Source of the DNA: Fluviicola sp.
GTDB taxonomy: Bacteria > Bacteroidota > Bacteroidia > Flavobacteriales_D > Crocinitomicaceae
Direction of reading: 5' to 3'
DNA: 48,929 nt
NCBI GenBank assembly: GCA_002733985.1
Contig: NVXP01000004.1
Coordinates: 1-48,929, forward strand
The notes beneath the pieces are model-generated. The model worked only from the letters and a program-made list of their open reading frames with translations. It ran no database searches and was not told the origin of the DNA. Below are positions 9,318 through 18,945 of the stretch, in pieces; the first letter of the stretch is position 1; each line of letters starts with the position of its first letter. Made by a program: the position numbers and the translations under genes.

Positions 9318-11540
9318 ATGTCATTAAGATTATTTTTAGTTTCGACAGTAACTCTCTTCTTCGGAACTTCTGCATTTTCACAAATCACCGTTGACAACAC
9401 GGCAACGCCAACCCAAGCAGTGAACAATTTAATTGGTGCTGGAGTAACAGTAAGTAACATTAGTTTCACAGGAAATACGAATCAAATTGGAACCTTTGAT
9501 GGAACCGCATCCAACATTGGCTTACCAAGTGGTGTTATTCTCTCATCAGGAACAATTTTGGATATCGTTCCACCAAATCAGCCATCTGGTGCAGGTTTTG
9601 GAAACCCTGGAGATCCAGATTTATTAACTGTTGCACAATCGGTTACATCGAATCCTCAGTCAGGAATGATTAACTCTACTTTTGATGCTGCCATTCTCGA
9701 ATTCGACTTTATTCCAACTGGGGATTCAGTTAAGTTCAACTTTGTTTTCGCTTCTGAAGAATACACTACTTATATTAACACCCAATTTAATGATGCCTTC
9801 GGGTTCTTCATTAGTGGACCTGGTTTTGGAGGGCCATTTGCTGCTCCTGCTGGTTTCCCAATGGGAGCTGAAAATCTTGCTTTTGTTCCAGGAACAACAG
9901 ATCCAATTACAATCTCTACGATTCACCCAGGATTAAATGCTGCTTACTATGTTAGTAATACTGCGGCAACACAATCCTTCAATGGATTCACAATTCCGAT
10001 GACGATTGAGTTCGAAGTTGTTTGTGGTCAGACGTATCACTTTAAATTTGCAGTAGCTGATTGTCAAGATGATTTCTTGGACACCGGAGTATTCCTTGAA
10101 GCTAATAGTTTCTCTTCAGCTGCGGTAGATGTTGCTGTAGCGACAGTTTCTGGAGATACAGCAGTATACGAAGGGTGTACATTTGCAGACTTCATCTTCT
10201 CACGGACAGACTCTACAGATACATTGACTATAACGTATGATATTACTGGTACGGCAATTGATGGAACTGATTATAACGCTCTTGGAACTTCTATTACTTT
10301 CCTTCCTGGTGTGGATACCGTTATTATTACTCTTAACCCAATTGCAGACGGTATAATTGAGCCGGGAGAATCAGTAATTATTACAGCCTATACTGTTAAC
10401 TCATGTGGGGATACCATCGCCTCAACTGGAACCGTTTGGATTTTTGATGAACCCTTTATGAGCATACTGGAAGACGATCCTGTCCTACTGTGTGGAGATG
10501 ACTCTCTGCTGGTCCACGCGTTTGCATCCGGTGGTTTTGCTCCTTATACTTATTCTTGGACAAATAATACTTCAACTACAGATTCAGCGTATGTCAATGC
10601 ATCGACTCTGGGACCAGTAGAATACTATGTCACAGCAACAGATGGTTGTGGTTACACAGTCACGGATACCGTCACTGTAACTTTGAATCAAACACTAGCT
10701 ATTGATACCCTAATCTCATTCCCATCCGCTCCATGTAATCCAACAGGTGCAGTTAGCGCAATTACTTCGGGTATGACAGGAGTTCCTTTATATGAATGGA
10801 CTGGACCTGGTGCCAATAGTCCAAACTCTATTGATGCAACTGTTTGGGAAGATCTTTCTCCAGGATGGTACTACTTTACAGTTACAGATAACGTATGTGA
10901 AGAAATGGACAGTGTATTTGTTGATGTTGAACCACCACCCGTTGCAAGTTTCACTGCAGCCCCACAGTTTGGATGTTCACCATTGAGCGTAACATTTACG
11001 AACACAAGTTCGAACGCTGTAAACTACGAATGGAATTTTGGAGGTACAATTGTTAACACGACAAGTACTGCCAATCAAATTCAAACATTCACGAATTCAG
11101 CATCTATTCAATTGATTGCATTTGATGCTGGAGGATGTTCAGATACTACGTATTCTTCAATCACTGTTTCTTCTTGTGGATGTACAGACCCTTCTGCTGA
11201 AAACTATGATCCAAATGCGGTTATTGATGATGGAAGTTGTTTCTATCCTCAACCGATTATTTATGTTCCGAATGTCTTTACTCCAAATGGTGATAATCAA
11301 AATGATATTTTCTTTATCGATGTAGAAAATGCATCTGATCTCGAGTTCATTATTTTGAACAGATGGGGAGGCCTTGTTTACGAAGCACACGGATTGACGT
11401 CAGCATGGAACGGATACCTTGAAGGTGGAAATTTTGCTCAAGACGGAACGTACTTCGTCAAGTATATCGTTACTGGAATTGACGGTAAATTGCATGAAGG
11501 ACATGGATTCGTTCAGTTAGTAGCTGGAAATAAACCTTAA
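9318..11540 (+). CDS. T9SS type B secreted protein with choice-of-anchor L and PKD domains
   Basis: The 740-residue exported protein has a signal peptide (1-22, ending GTSAFSQ). A choice-of-anchor L-type domain follows (about 24-265; VFASEEYTTYINTQFNDAFG, FKFAVADCQDDFLDTGVFLE). Next are a Calx-beta-like stretch (about 270-375), further beta domains including a PKD-like repeat (VASFTAAPQFGCSPLSVTF), a short Cys motif CTDPSAENYDPNA...DDGSC (about 620-640), and a gliding-motility-associated C-terminal domain (from 647: IYVPNVFTPNGDNQND to the end). That C-terminal domain marks export by the type IX system. It is probably a surface adhesin or structural protein. A terminator follows at 11559-11590. 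Confidence 0.92.
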   Translation: MSLRLFLVSTVTLFFGTSAFSQITVDNTATPTQAVNNLIGAGVTVSNISFTGNTNQIGTFDGTASNIGLPSGVILSSGTILDIVPPNQPSGAGFGNPGDPDLLTVAQSVTSNPQSGMINSTFDAAILEFDFIPTGDSVKFNFVFASEEYTTYINTQFNDAFGFFISGPGFGGPFAAPAGFPMGAENLAFVPGTTDPITISTIHPGLNAAYYVSNTAATQSFNGFTIPMTIEFEVVCGQTYHFKFAVADCQDDFLDTGVFLEANSFSSAAVDVAVATVSGDTAVYEGCTFADFIFSRTDSTDTLTITYDITGTAIDGTDYNALGTSITFLPGVDTVIITLNPIADGIIEPGESVIITAYTVNSCGDTIASTGTVWIFDEPFMSILEDDPVLLCGDDSLLVHAFASGGFAPYTYSWTNNTSTTDSAYVNASTLGPVEYYVTATDGCGYTVTDTVTVTLNQTLAIDTLISFPSAPCNPTGAVSAITSGMTGVPLYEWTGPGANSPNSIDATVWEDLSPGWYYFTVTDNVCEEMDSVFVDVEPPPVASFTAAPQFGCSPLSVTFTNTSSNAVNYEWNFGGTIVNTTSTANQIQTFTNSASIQLIAFDAGGCSDTTYSSITVSSCGCTDPSAENYDPNAVIDDGSCFYPQPIIYVPNVFTPNGDNQNDIFFIDVENASDLEFIILNRWGGLVYEAHGLTSAWNGYLEGGNFAQDGTYFVKYIVTGIDGKLHEGHGFVQLVAGNKP

Positions 11541-11558
11541 GAAATTATTGAAATTGAA

Positions 11559-11590
11559 AAGCGTCTGCCTTAACTGGTAGGCGCTTTTTT
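11559..11590 (+). terminator. Rho-independent terminator after the T9SS type B gene
   Basis: AAGCGTCTGCC (11559-11569) pairs with GGTAGGCGCTT (11576-11586), 11 pairs including two G-U, around a 6-base loop. It is followed by a run of T. Confidence 0.85.
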
Positions 11591-11629
11591 ATGCCCTCGA
11601 ATACTTACCTTTAAGAAAAAAGTAATCCA

Positions 11630-12442
11630 TTGAAAATAATTAAATCAATATTCTTTATCCTGTTCATCAATTCAGCAGTTGCACAGATCAGCTGTGATTC
11701 TATATTGAATACATTTACTGGTGTTTGCACTACCAGCTACTCCGATGGCGTTATTAAGTCCACAACTCAGTATGAAAACGGCGTAAAACAAGGAGAATAC
11801 CGAGAGTATTATCATCATGGTGAACTTGGGGCAAAAGGAAATTTTGAAAACGGTCATCTCGTAGAAAAGTTTGAACGATTTTCACCTACAGGCTCTCTGA
11901 TTTTGGCCGCTGAAATAAATGACAAAGGAACTGGAGAAGTATCTGAATATAATTTCAACGGAGCGATCCTTGTCCACGGAAAATTTAAAAATTGGCGGAA
12001 ATCAGGAGTTTGGAAAAACTTGAACTACAAAGGCGACGTGCTCAAGAAAACGAAATTCAATCCATCCAATTCATCTGATGCAGCAACTGTGTTAATTGAA
12101 GAACTTGGTTTTGGAAATGAACCAGAAGGGATAATTGATTTTCCATCTTTTGAAACGGACTACATCGGTGGTCAAGCTGCTATGCAGCGGTTTATCTCAA
12201 CGAATGTTCACTATCCAGTAAAGGCAATTGAAAAGAATATTTCGGGTAAAGTCTACATTTCTTTCGTTGTAGAAATAGATGGAAGTATCTCCAATGCGAG
12301 AGTTATGCGAGATGTTGATCCACTTCTTGATGCAGAAGCACTCAGACTAATAAATTTAATGCCAGCATGGAATCCTGCTGTTCAGGGTGGAATGCGTGTC
12401 AGAACTAGAGCTAGAGTGCCAATTAACTTTACTTTATCGTAA
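11630..12442 (+). CDS. Exported TonB C-terminal-like protein with MORN-type repeats
   Basis: The 270-residue protein begins at TTG 11630; no ATG is available before the signal peptide (KIIKSIFFILFINSAVAQ). Residues ~35-135 carry MORN-like repeats of the toxin-antitoxin YwqK type (YENGVKQGEYREYYHHGELG, FNGAILVHGKFKNWRKSGVW). The last ~100 residues are a TonB C-terminal-like energy transducer fold (YPVKAIEKNISGKVYISFVV, then LDAEALRLINLMPAWNPAVQ). There is no membrane anchor after signal cleavage, so it is not a classical TonB; it is probably a periplasmic protein that uses the fold for binding. It ends 8 bases from the convergent hflX stop. Confidence 0.85.
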   Translation: MKIIKSIFFILFINSAVAQISCDSILNTFTGVCTTSYSDGVIKSTTQYENGVKQGEYREYYHHGELGAKGNFENGHLVEKFERFSPTGSLILAAEINDKGTGEVSEYNFNGAILVHGKFKNWRKSGVWKNLNYKGDVLKKTKFNPSNSSDAATVLIEELGFGNEPEGIIDFPSFETDYIGGQAAMQRFISTNVHYPVKAIEKNISGKVYISFVVEIDGSISNARVMRDVDPLLDAEALRLINLMPAWNPAVQGGMRVRTRARVPINFTLS

Positions 12443-12449
12443 GTAATCG

Positions 12450-13646
12450 TTAATACAAAAAGTTGTGATACGGGTATCGAACTTGAAAAATGCGTTTCAC
12501 TTCGTCGTAAACAACTTGTTTGAACTCCTCAATGTTGCCCTTGTTTTGTGCTGAAATGAACACACATTTGGTATCATTCAATTTCGCCATCCAGGTCTTT
12601 TTCAATTCTTCAAGAGAAGGATTTGCGTCAGTATCAGGAATCTCTCCTTCTTCGAGCGCTACGTATTGATACGCATCCATTTTATTGAAAATAACAATGG
12701 TAGGTTTATCGCCTACTCCAATTTCATTCAAGGTTTCATTCACCACTTGGTATTGTTCTTCAAAGTTCGGGTGAGCAATATCTATAATGTGGATCAAGAC
12801 ATCTGCCTCGCGTACCTCATCCAAGGTTGATTTAAATGATTCTACCAATTGATGAGGCAACTTTCGGATGAACCCAACCGTATCGGCCATCAAGAAAGGC
12901 AAATTTTCAATTACGACTTTTCGAACAGTCGTATCGAGCGTAGCAAACAATTTATTCTCTGCAAACACTTCTGACTTGCTGATCATGTTCATGATCGTGC
13001 TTTTCCCAACATTGGTATATCCAACAAGAGCCGCACGAACCAATTGACCTCTATTCCCTCGTTGCACAGACATTTGCTTGTCGATGCGTTTCAGTTTTTT
13101 CTGGAGCAGGGCAATTTTATCCATAATGATTCGTCGATCGGTTTCAATCTCCGTTTCCCCCGGCCCACGCATTCCAATACCTCCTTTTTGACGATCAAGG
13201 TGCGTCCACAAACGAGTTAATCGAGGCAGTGCATATTGCAACTGCGCCAATTCAACTTGTGTTTTGGCATGCGATGAACGTGCTCTACTTGCAAAAATAT
13301 CCAAGATCAAACTATTTCGATCCAATACTTTTAACTCTAAGTAAGCTTCAATGTTTCGTAACTGAGACGGGCTTAATTCATCATCAAAGATGACCAATTC
13401 AATTTGATTTGATTTCACGTAATCACGAACCTCTTCCAACTTCCCTTTACCCACGTAGGTTTTCGGGTTAGCCATCTGCATTTTCTGCATAAACGTATGA
13501 ACAGTAATCGCTCCAGCCGTTTCAGCTAAGAATGCCAATTCATCAATGTAATCCTTTGCTTGAGCTTCAGTAGTTTGTTGCGCGATCACACCGACCAGCA
13601 CACACTTTTCATCTACCGCATCTACAAGAACGTGTCCTTCATTCAT
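12450..13646 (-). CDS. hflX: GTPase HflX
   Basis: A ribosome-associated GTPase that splits or rescues stalled 70S ribosomes, 398 residues from ATG 13646. The N-terminal HflX domain has TYVGKGKLEEV, then a glycine-rich linker GGIGMRGPGETEIETDRR (155-172), then the G domain: G1 GYTNVGKS (209-216), G3 DTVG (255-258) and G4 NKMD (321-324). The frame is open to 13685, but the N-terminus there would be an odd CxC-rich extension, and ATG 13646 overlaps the cytochrome gene stop by 8 bases, as tightly packed operon genes do. It is the last gene of the 14447-12450 operon. Confidence 0.95.
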   Translation of the reverse strand: MNEGHVLVDAVDEKCVLVGVIAQQTTEAQAKDYIDELAFLAETAGAITVHTFMQKMQMANPKTYVGKGKLEEVRDYVKSNQIELVIFDDELSPSQLRNIEAYLELKVLDRNSLILDIFASRARSSHAKTQVELAQLQYALPRLTRLWTHLDRQKGGIGMRGPGETEIETDRRIIMDKIALLQKKLKRIDKQMSVQRGNRGQLVRAALVGYTNVGKSTIMNMISKSEVFAENKLFATLDTTVRKVVIENLPFLMADTVGFIRKLPHQLVESFKSTLDEVREADVLIHIIDIAHPNFEEQYQVVNETLNEIGVGDKPTIVIFNKMDAYQYVALEEGEIPDTDANPSLEELKKTWMAKLNDTKCVFISAQNKGNIEEFKQVVYDEVKRIFQVRYPYHNFLY

Positions 13647-14004
13647 TATTTTCTTCTTTTCGCATTGACATGACATACTGAACAACTGCTTCGCGTTCTT
13701 TTTCTGTCGTCAATAAATATTCGAATGGAGGCATTGTGCCCTTCCCTTCTTTTATAATTTTGAGTATTGCAGGCTCATCTAATTTCGATTTTGTCAAATC
13801 CTTTGATCCTGAATTACCCAAGTTGCCCTCTGGTCCATGACACGAAATACATTGATTCGTATATAGCAATCGACCATCAACCTCAACATTTATCTGATCG
13901 TCTTTAACTGTCTTGATTTCACCCTGCGTACAGGACGAAAGAATTACCATCGCCAAAGGCAGCAGCGTCACTAATCCAACAAAAGATACTGTTTTTAAAA
14001 CCAT
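13639..14004 (-). CDS. Monoheme cytochrome c lipoprotein
   Basis: The 121-residue protein has a lipoprotein signal with lipidation at C25 (AMVILSSC), so it is anchored facing the periplasm. One class I cytochrome c domain follows: heme attachment CISCH (C52, C55, H56) and axial Met M91 in GKGTMPPFEY. It probably shuttles electrons in a respiratory chain. It overlaps the membrane protein gene upstream by 10 bases and hflX downstream, so all three are co-expressed. The partner oxidase or reductase is not in the window. Confidence 0.92.
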   Translation of the reverse strand: MVLKTVSFVGLVTLLPLAMVILSSCTQGEIKTVKDDQINVEVDGRLLYTNQCISCHGPEGNLGNSGSKDLTKSKLDEPAILKIIKEGKGTMPPFEYLLTTEKEREAVVQYVMSMRKEENNE

Positions 14005-14447
14005 GCTGCTCTCAATGCTTCACGGAACGGCCAAGGAATCATTGCCAAAATGATTAACAAACCGATTGAATATGAAATTAGAATTTTACGATGCTTATCG
14101 CGTGTTCCTTTCAATTTCTTTTCAGTCTTGCTTCGTCCTATTGTTACCACTGCAATTGCTGCAACCATTCCCAATAAATGTTCTAGTCCATAAAAACGGT
14201 ACATTCCTCCCGCTACATCACTGGACATCCACCCTTCAACAAAATTCACTTTAACTGAAGTGAAATAAAGAGCAAGTCCAATTAGCAACTGAATGTGCAA
14301 CATAATCATTGCGAACAAATTGATCATTTTGTCCTTTTTTTCGTATTTCCCAGATGTTTGAGATTTCGCTGCATTAAAGATTGCGAAGACCAATAAAAAA
14401 AGTGCTACCCATCGTAGTCCTGAATGTGCGTGAATCAATGCGCTCAT
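13995..14447 (-). CDS. Small multi-pass membrane protein, cytochrome b-like
   Basis: From ATG 14447 the protein has 150 residues and about four transmembrane helices (LRWVALFLLVFAIFNAA; FAMIMLHIQLLIGLALYF; LLGMVAAIAVVTIG; ILISYSIGLLIILAMIPW). Histidines lie at the helix ends (SALIHAHSGLRW, MLHIQLLIG, YGLEHLLGM), which would suit heme ligation; such proteins are often labelled cytochrome b-like in Bacteroidota. Pairing with a lipoprotein cytochrome c by 10-base overlap supports a redox role, but heme binding is inference. An upstream TTG/ATG extension to 14498 would disrupt the N-terminus and is unlikely. Confidence 0.8.
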   Translation of the reverse strand: MSALIHAHSGLRWVALFLLVFAIFNAAKSQTSGKYEKKDKMINLFAMIMLHIQLLIGLALYFTSVKVNFVEGWMSSDVAGGMYRFYGLEHLLGMVAAIAVVTIGRSKTEKKLKGTRDKHRKILISYSIGLLIILAMIPWPFREALRAAWF

Positions 14448-14465
14448 AATTGTAAGATTTTGCCG

Positions 14466-14495
14466 TAAAAATACGAAAATGGCAGACTGATTCAA
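14466..14495 (-). promoter_or_regulatory. Candidate promoter of the membrane protein-cytochrome-hflX operon
   Basis: On the minus strand, TTG (14495-14493), 19 bases, then TATTTTTA (14473-14466), seven of eight matches to TAnnTTTG. It sits about 20 bases upstream of ATG 14447. Confidence 0.4.
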
Positions 14496-14538
14496 CAAAG
14501 AACTTCACCATCTCACACCAAATTCTTAATTTCACAGG

Positions 14539-17500
14539 ATGATGCGATCCTTGAACCTGCTTAAAGTAGCTTTACTCTTTTTTATTTCGACAATTACCGC
14601 GAGTGCTTTTGCTCAGATTCCGCAAAACGGAGTTTCGCAATCACACGCACCATATTATGCACTTACGAACGCACGAATAGTTGTTTCACCCACAGAAACA
14701 CTGGAGAATGCGACAATCCTGATCAAAGGAACGACCATAGAAAAAGTAGGGAAACGCGTATCGATTCCAAAAAATGCTGTAGAGATCGATTGTGAAGGAC
14801 TCACCATTCTTCCATCCTTCATTGAACTTTCAAGTGATATTGGAGTTAAGAAGGCAGTTTCAGGAAAAAGTAATGGACGACCTCAACTAGAATCATCAAA
14901 ATCTGGTTCTTACTATTGGAACGAATCAATTCATCCAGAGATTGACGCTTCAGAAGGCTACACGAATGATCAGAAAGCAAACAAAACATATTTAGATGCA
15001 GGATTCGGTTTTGTCTTTACACATCAAAAGGATGGTGTTGCTCAAGGACAAGGCTCACTTGTCTCACTTGCGAAGTCGGGTGTGTACAAACCAACCATGA
15101 ACATGGGAACAGGAAGTTACTTTTCGTTCTCAAAAGGAGTTTCGCACCAAACGTACCCATCTTCACAAATGGGAGCAATTGCACTTCTTCGCCAAGCTCT
15201 TTACGACACTAAGTGGTATAGTACAAACGAACAGACAGAGCGAAACCTCTCACTTGAAGCATTGAATTCACAATGGGACCAAACGAGTTTTTTCTATACC
15301 AAAGACAAATGGGAAATTCTTCGAGCGGCGAAAATTGCAAACGAATTTGATCGCTCCTTTACCTACATAGGTTCGGGTGATGAATATGAAATTACCGAAG
15401 AGCTCAAAGAATTATCAAGTACAATCATTCTTCCAATCAACTTCCCAAAGGCTTACGATGTAACTGACCCATACACGGCACGACAAATTCCATTGAGTGA
15501 TTTGAAGCAATGGGAAATGGCACCATACAATCCTTCGATACTCGTTGAAAATGGCATTCCAATCTGTATCACAATGGATGGGCACAAAACTTCCAAGGAA
15601 TTTTGGGCTCACTTAAGACAGGCTGTTGAACATGGATTATCAAGTTCAGAAGCGCTAAAAGCGCTTACCATGAATCCTGCAAAATTATTGGGTGTCGATT
15701 CAAAATTAGGATCATTGGATGCTGGGAAAATCGCCAGTTTCACCATTTACTCTTCGAATCCTTTGGAAGATGCAACGACGAAACTACTTGAAACATGGTC
15801 CTTGGGTGAACGTACAATCATCAAAAAGCACGAAAATTATAAATTAGCAGGGACGTATAGTTTACTTATTGGTGATAGAAGATTTCCATTAAAAATTGAA
15901 GCCAAGCCAGAAGGGAAATTCTCAGCAACAATCCCAGTAAAACCAAATGCTACTACTGAAAAATCAGATAAGAAGGGCTCGAAAGTGACAATGGACATCG
16001 ACCAAAATGATATCACCTTGCAATTCGCAGTCGATGATTCTATTTGGAAGGGAAGCGTGAACCTTCGTGGTAAGATCAATCACAGACTAAAAATATTTGA
16101 AGGAGATGGAATGACTCCAACTGGAGAATGGGTTAGATGGCACGCTGTTCAAAAAGAAAAAGGTAAGCCAGCTAAATCTCCCGAGAAAAAAGTATTCAAA
16201 ACTGATTCACTCGCCGTTGCATGGTTTCCAAACATGGCATATGGATTTGATTCTCTACCTGAATCACTACCGATCTTATTTAGCAATGTCACCATTTGGA
16301 CAAACAGCATCGAAGGAATCGTGAAAAAAGGCTACGTTCTTGTTGAAAACGGAAAGATCCAATACGCAGGAACTAGAGAACCCAACTCTCCAAGAGGAAC
16401 AATCAAGATAGACGGTACGGATAAACATTTAACTTCAGGAATTATCGACGAGCACTCGCACATCGCGATTTCGAAAGGTGTAAACGAAAGCGGACAAGCA
16501 ATTTCAGCTGAAGTATCCATTGGTGATGTTGTTCACCCTGATGATATCAATATCTATCGTCAAATTTCTGGCGGTGTTACAGCAGCTCAACTCTTACATG
16601 GTTCAGCGAATCCGGTTGGAGGTCAATCGGCTTTGATTAAACTTAAATGGGGATCAACTCCTGAGGAAATGTTAATCGACAATGCTCCGAAATTCATCAA
16701 GTTTGCGCTTGGGGAAAATGTGAAGCAATCGAACTGGGGAAGATCAAACAGTATCCGTTTTCCACAAACGCGAATGGGCGTTGAACAAGTTTACTACGAT
16801 GGCTTCGATCGCGCTCGTGCTTATCAAGCGGAAAAATTAAATTCTGGCGGGAAGCACCGAGTTGATCTAGAATTGGAAGTACTGAGTGAGATATTAAACA
16901 GAGAACGATTTATCTCTTGTCACTCTTACATTCAATCAGAAATCAATATGCTGATGCATGTTGCAGATTCACTTGGATTTAAAATCAACACATTTACGCA
17001 CATCCTAGAAGGATATAAAGTTGCAGATAAAATGGCCGCTCATGGCGCTGGAGGTTCTACCTTCTCTGACTGGTGGGCATACAAATACGAAGTAAATGAT
17101 GCAATTCCTTACAATGCGAAGATGATGCACGATCAGGGTGTCGTTGTTGCAATCAACTCAGATGATGCTGAAATGGGACGTCGATTAAATCAAGAAGCTG
17201 CGAAAGCAGTGAAATATGGAGGAATGGACGAAGAAGACGCTTGGAAAATGGTGACCCTGAATCCAGCGAAATTATTGCATTTGGACGATCGAATGGGTTC
17301 TGTTGAAGTTGGGAAAGATGCAGATTTAGTCTTATGGACAGCACATCCTTTGTCAATCATGGCGAAAGTTGATTACACCGTAATTGATGGTGTTATTCTT
17401 TTTGATGCTGAGAGAGACCTTGAACTGTACGACAGAAACCAAGCTGAGAAAGCACGGATTATTGCAAAAATGCTCAAAGCGAATGCTTCGGGAGACAAAG

Positions 17501-17583
17501 AAGATTTCGTAAAGAAGAAAAAACGCCACTATCACTGTAATACACTTGGTGAAGAAGGTTCAACAGAAGAAAATCAACATTAA
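14539..17583 (+). CDS. Exported tandem amidohydrolase-family protein (N-terminal copy degenerate)
   Basis: The 1014-residue protein has a signal peptide (1-25, ITASAFAQ) and two amidohydrolase-like modules joined by a beta-rich segment (~435-560). The C-terminal module (~575-970) keeps the metal site: H639 and H641 (IIDEHSH), H795 (SCHSY), H821 (THILEG) and an Asp at 875/876 (AINSDDAEMG). It ends with the usual VTLNPAKLLHLDDRMGSVEV and VGKDADLVLW. The N-terminal module keeps the composite-domain ends (LTMNPAKLLGVDSKLGSLDA) but reads LPSFIELSSD at 91-100 where HxH belongs, so it is probably non-catalytic. Substrate unknown; a cyclic amide or peptide derivative in the periplasm is possible. The next gene starts right after its stop. 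Confidence 0.9.
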   Translation: MMRSLNLLKVALLFFISTITASAFAQIPQNGVSQSHAPYYALTNARIVVSPTETLENATILIKGTTIEKVGKRVSIPKNAVEIDCEGLTILPSFIELSSDIGVKKAVSGKSNGRPQLESSKSGSYYWNESIHPEIDASEGYTNDQKANKTYLDAGFGFVFTHQKDGVAQGQGSLVSLAKSGVYKPTMNMGTGSYFSFSKGVSHQTYPSSQMGAIALLRQALYDTKWYSTNEQTERNLSLEALNSQWDQTSFFYTKDKWEILRAAKIANEFDRSFTYIGSGDEYEITEELKELSSTIILPINFPKAYDVTDPYTARQIPLSDLKQWEMAPYNPSILVENGIPICITMDGHKTSKEFWAHLRQAVEHGLSSSEALKALTMNPAKLLGVDSKLGSLDAGKIASFTIYSSNPLEDATTKLLETWSLGERTIIKKHENYKLAGTYSLLIGDRRFPLKIEAKPEGKFSATIPVKPNATTEKSDKKGSKVTMDIDQNDITLQFAVDDSIWKGSVNLRGKINHRLKIFEGDGMTPTGEWVRWHAVQKEKGKPAKSPEKKVFKTDSLAVAWFPNMAYGFDSLPESLPILFSNVTIWTNSIEGIVKKGYVLVENGKIQYAGTREPNSPRGTIKIDGTDKHLTSGIIDEHSHIAISKGVNESGQAISAEVSIGDVVHPDDINIYRQISGGVTAAQLLHGSANPVGGQSALIKLKWGSTPEEMLIDNAPKFIKFALGENVKQSNWGRSNSIRFPQTRMGVEQVYYDGFDRARAYQAEKLNSGGKHRVDLELEVLSEILNRERFISCHSYIQSEINMLMHVADSLGFKINTFTHILEGYKVADKMAAHGAGGSTFSDWWAYKYEVNDAIPYNAKMMHDQGVVVAINSDDAEMGRRLNQEAAKAVKYGGMDEEDAWKMVTLNPAKLLHLDDRMGSVEVGKDADLVLWTAHPLSIMAKVDYTVIDGVILFDAERDLELYDRNQAEKARIIAKMLKANASGDKEDFVKKKKRHYHCNTLGEEGSTEENQH

Positions 17584-17584
17584 G

Positions 17585-18865
17585 ATGAAGCAAATACTAT
17601 TTCTAATCACATTCGTATCCAGTATTGCATTTGCGCAAGAATCTTCGCGAATTTTGGTCAGTGGGGGAAATCTTCATATCGGAAACGGAAAAGTACTTGA
17701 GAGTGCCGTAATCGGTATTGAAGATGGGAAGATTGCCTTCATAAAGAATGCATTCGCATATACCGTTGATAAAACTGAATGGGATACAATTATAGATGTC
17801 ACTGGACAAGAAATCTATCCTGGGTTCGTCGCACCAAACTCAACTCTAGGATTAACCGAGATTGATGCCGTCCGAGCAACACGCGATTTTGATGAAGTTG
17901 GAACATACAACCCTCACATTCGTTCTCAAATTGCCTTTAATGTTGAATCGAAGGTAATGAGCACAGTTCGATCGAATGGTGTTCTATTAACCCAAGCCAC
18001 TCCACGAGGAGGAATCATTTCTGGAAGCTCTGCTATCATGACGACAAGTGGATGGAACTGGGAAGACGCAACGGTAAGAAAGGACGATGGAATTCACCTC
18101 AATTGGCCATCAAGTATGCAAGGTGGAGGCTGGTGGGCTGAACCTGCCCCAAAGTCGAAGAACAAGAAATACGCTGAGAACAAACGTGCAATTGCCAATT
18201 TCTTTGAAATGGCGAAAGCATATACTCAGGAAAAGAATCCTGAGAAGAAAGATCTACGCCTTGAAGCGATGCGCGGATGTTTTGATGGAACTAAACGCGT
18301 TTACATTCATGCGAATGAATTACAAGAATTGGTCGATGTCCTTGAATTTGCAAAAAACCTTGGATTGGCATTTCCTGTGATTGTTGGAGGATATGACTCT
18401 CATTTAATAACAGAACAACTCAAGGATTCTGAGATTCCAGTAATGGTCGTTCGACCACACAGTTTACCAGAAAATGAAGGAGATGCGGTAAATCATCCGT
18501 ATCGTTTGCCTGCACTACTTCGTGAAGGTGGAGTAAAGTTTTGCATTCAAAATGAAGGAGACATGGAAGCGATGAACGCTCGAAACTTGCCGTTTTTAGC
18601 TGGTACTGCGATGGCGTATGGATTGAGTGAAGAGGATGCTGTGAGTTCGATCTCTTTGTGGAGTTGTGAGATCATGGGAATCGATAAGAACTACGGTAGC
18701 GTGGAAAAAGGTAAGTCGGCAACGTTCTTTGTTTCCGAAGGAAATGCACTCGATATGATGACCAACCAAATGACTATTGGTGTCGTGAATGGCGAATTGA
18801 TCGAACCAGCGAATTTCCAATTCGAACTGAAAGAAAAATACACGAAGAAATATTCAGAGAACTAA
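17585..18865 (+). CDS. Exported amidohydrolase-like protein without HxH motif
   Basis: From ATG 17585, one base after the upstream stop, the protein has 426 residues and a signal peptide (MKQILFLITFVSSIAFAQ). The N-terminal composite beta domain (ILVSGGNLHIGNGKVLESA) and the C-terminal close (EIMGIDKNYGSVEKGKSATF) are amidohydrolase-like. At the place of the metal-binding HxH it reads YPGFVAPNSTLGL (78-90), so a canonical binuclear centre cannot form. Some positions remain, such as VYIHANELQEL. It resembles the degenerate N-terminal module of its neighbour and is probably its partner or a regulatory subunit. A bidirectional terminator follows. Confidence 0.88.
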   Translation: MKQILFLITFVSSIAFAQESSRILVSGGNLHIGNGKVLESAVIGIEDGKIAFIKNAFAYTVDKTEWDTIIDVTGQEIYPGFVAPNSTLGLTEIDAVRATRDFDEVGTYNPHIRSQIAFNVESKVMSTVRSNGVLLTQATPRGGIISGSSAIMTTSGWNWEDATVRKDDGIHLNWPSSMQGGGWWAEPAPKSKNKKYAENKRAIANFFEMAKAYTQEKNPEKKDLRLEAMRGCFDGTKRVYIHANELQELVDVLEFAKNLGLAFPVIVGGYDSHLITEQLKDSEIPVMVVRPHSLPENEGDAVNHPYRLPALLREGGVKFCIQNEGDMEAMNARNLPFLAGTAMAYGLSEEDAVSSISLWSCEIMGIDKNYGSVEKGKSATFFVSEGNALDMMTNQMTIGVVNGELIEPANFQFELKEKYTKKYSEN

Positions 18866-18925
18866 AAAAGGGAACTCTTACCGATACCGATAATAATCGG
18901 CACTAGTATAAATTCCCTTTTCGTA
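18864..18925. terminator. Bidirectional terminator between convergent genes
   Basis: AAAAGGGAA (18866-18874) pairs with TTCCCTTTT (18913-18921). Inside is a small hairpin CCGAT-AATA-ATCGG (18887-18900). A-runs and T-runs flank the stem on both strands, which suits termination of the amidohydrolase gene (plus) and the lipoprotein gene (minus). Confidence 0.75.
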
Positions 18926-18945
18926 TTTTCTTTATTAGGATAAAA

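Noticed and set aside
11630-12442. Classical TonB energy transducer
   Set aside because: It has a cleavable signal and MORN repeats but no inner-membrane anchor or proline-rich spacer.
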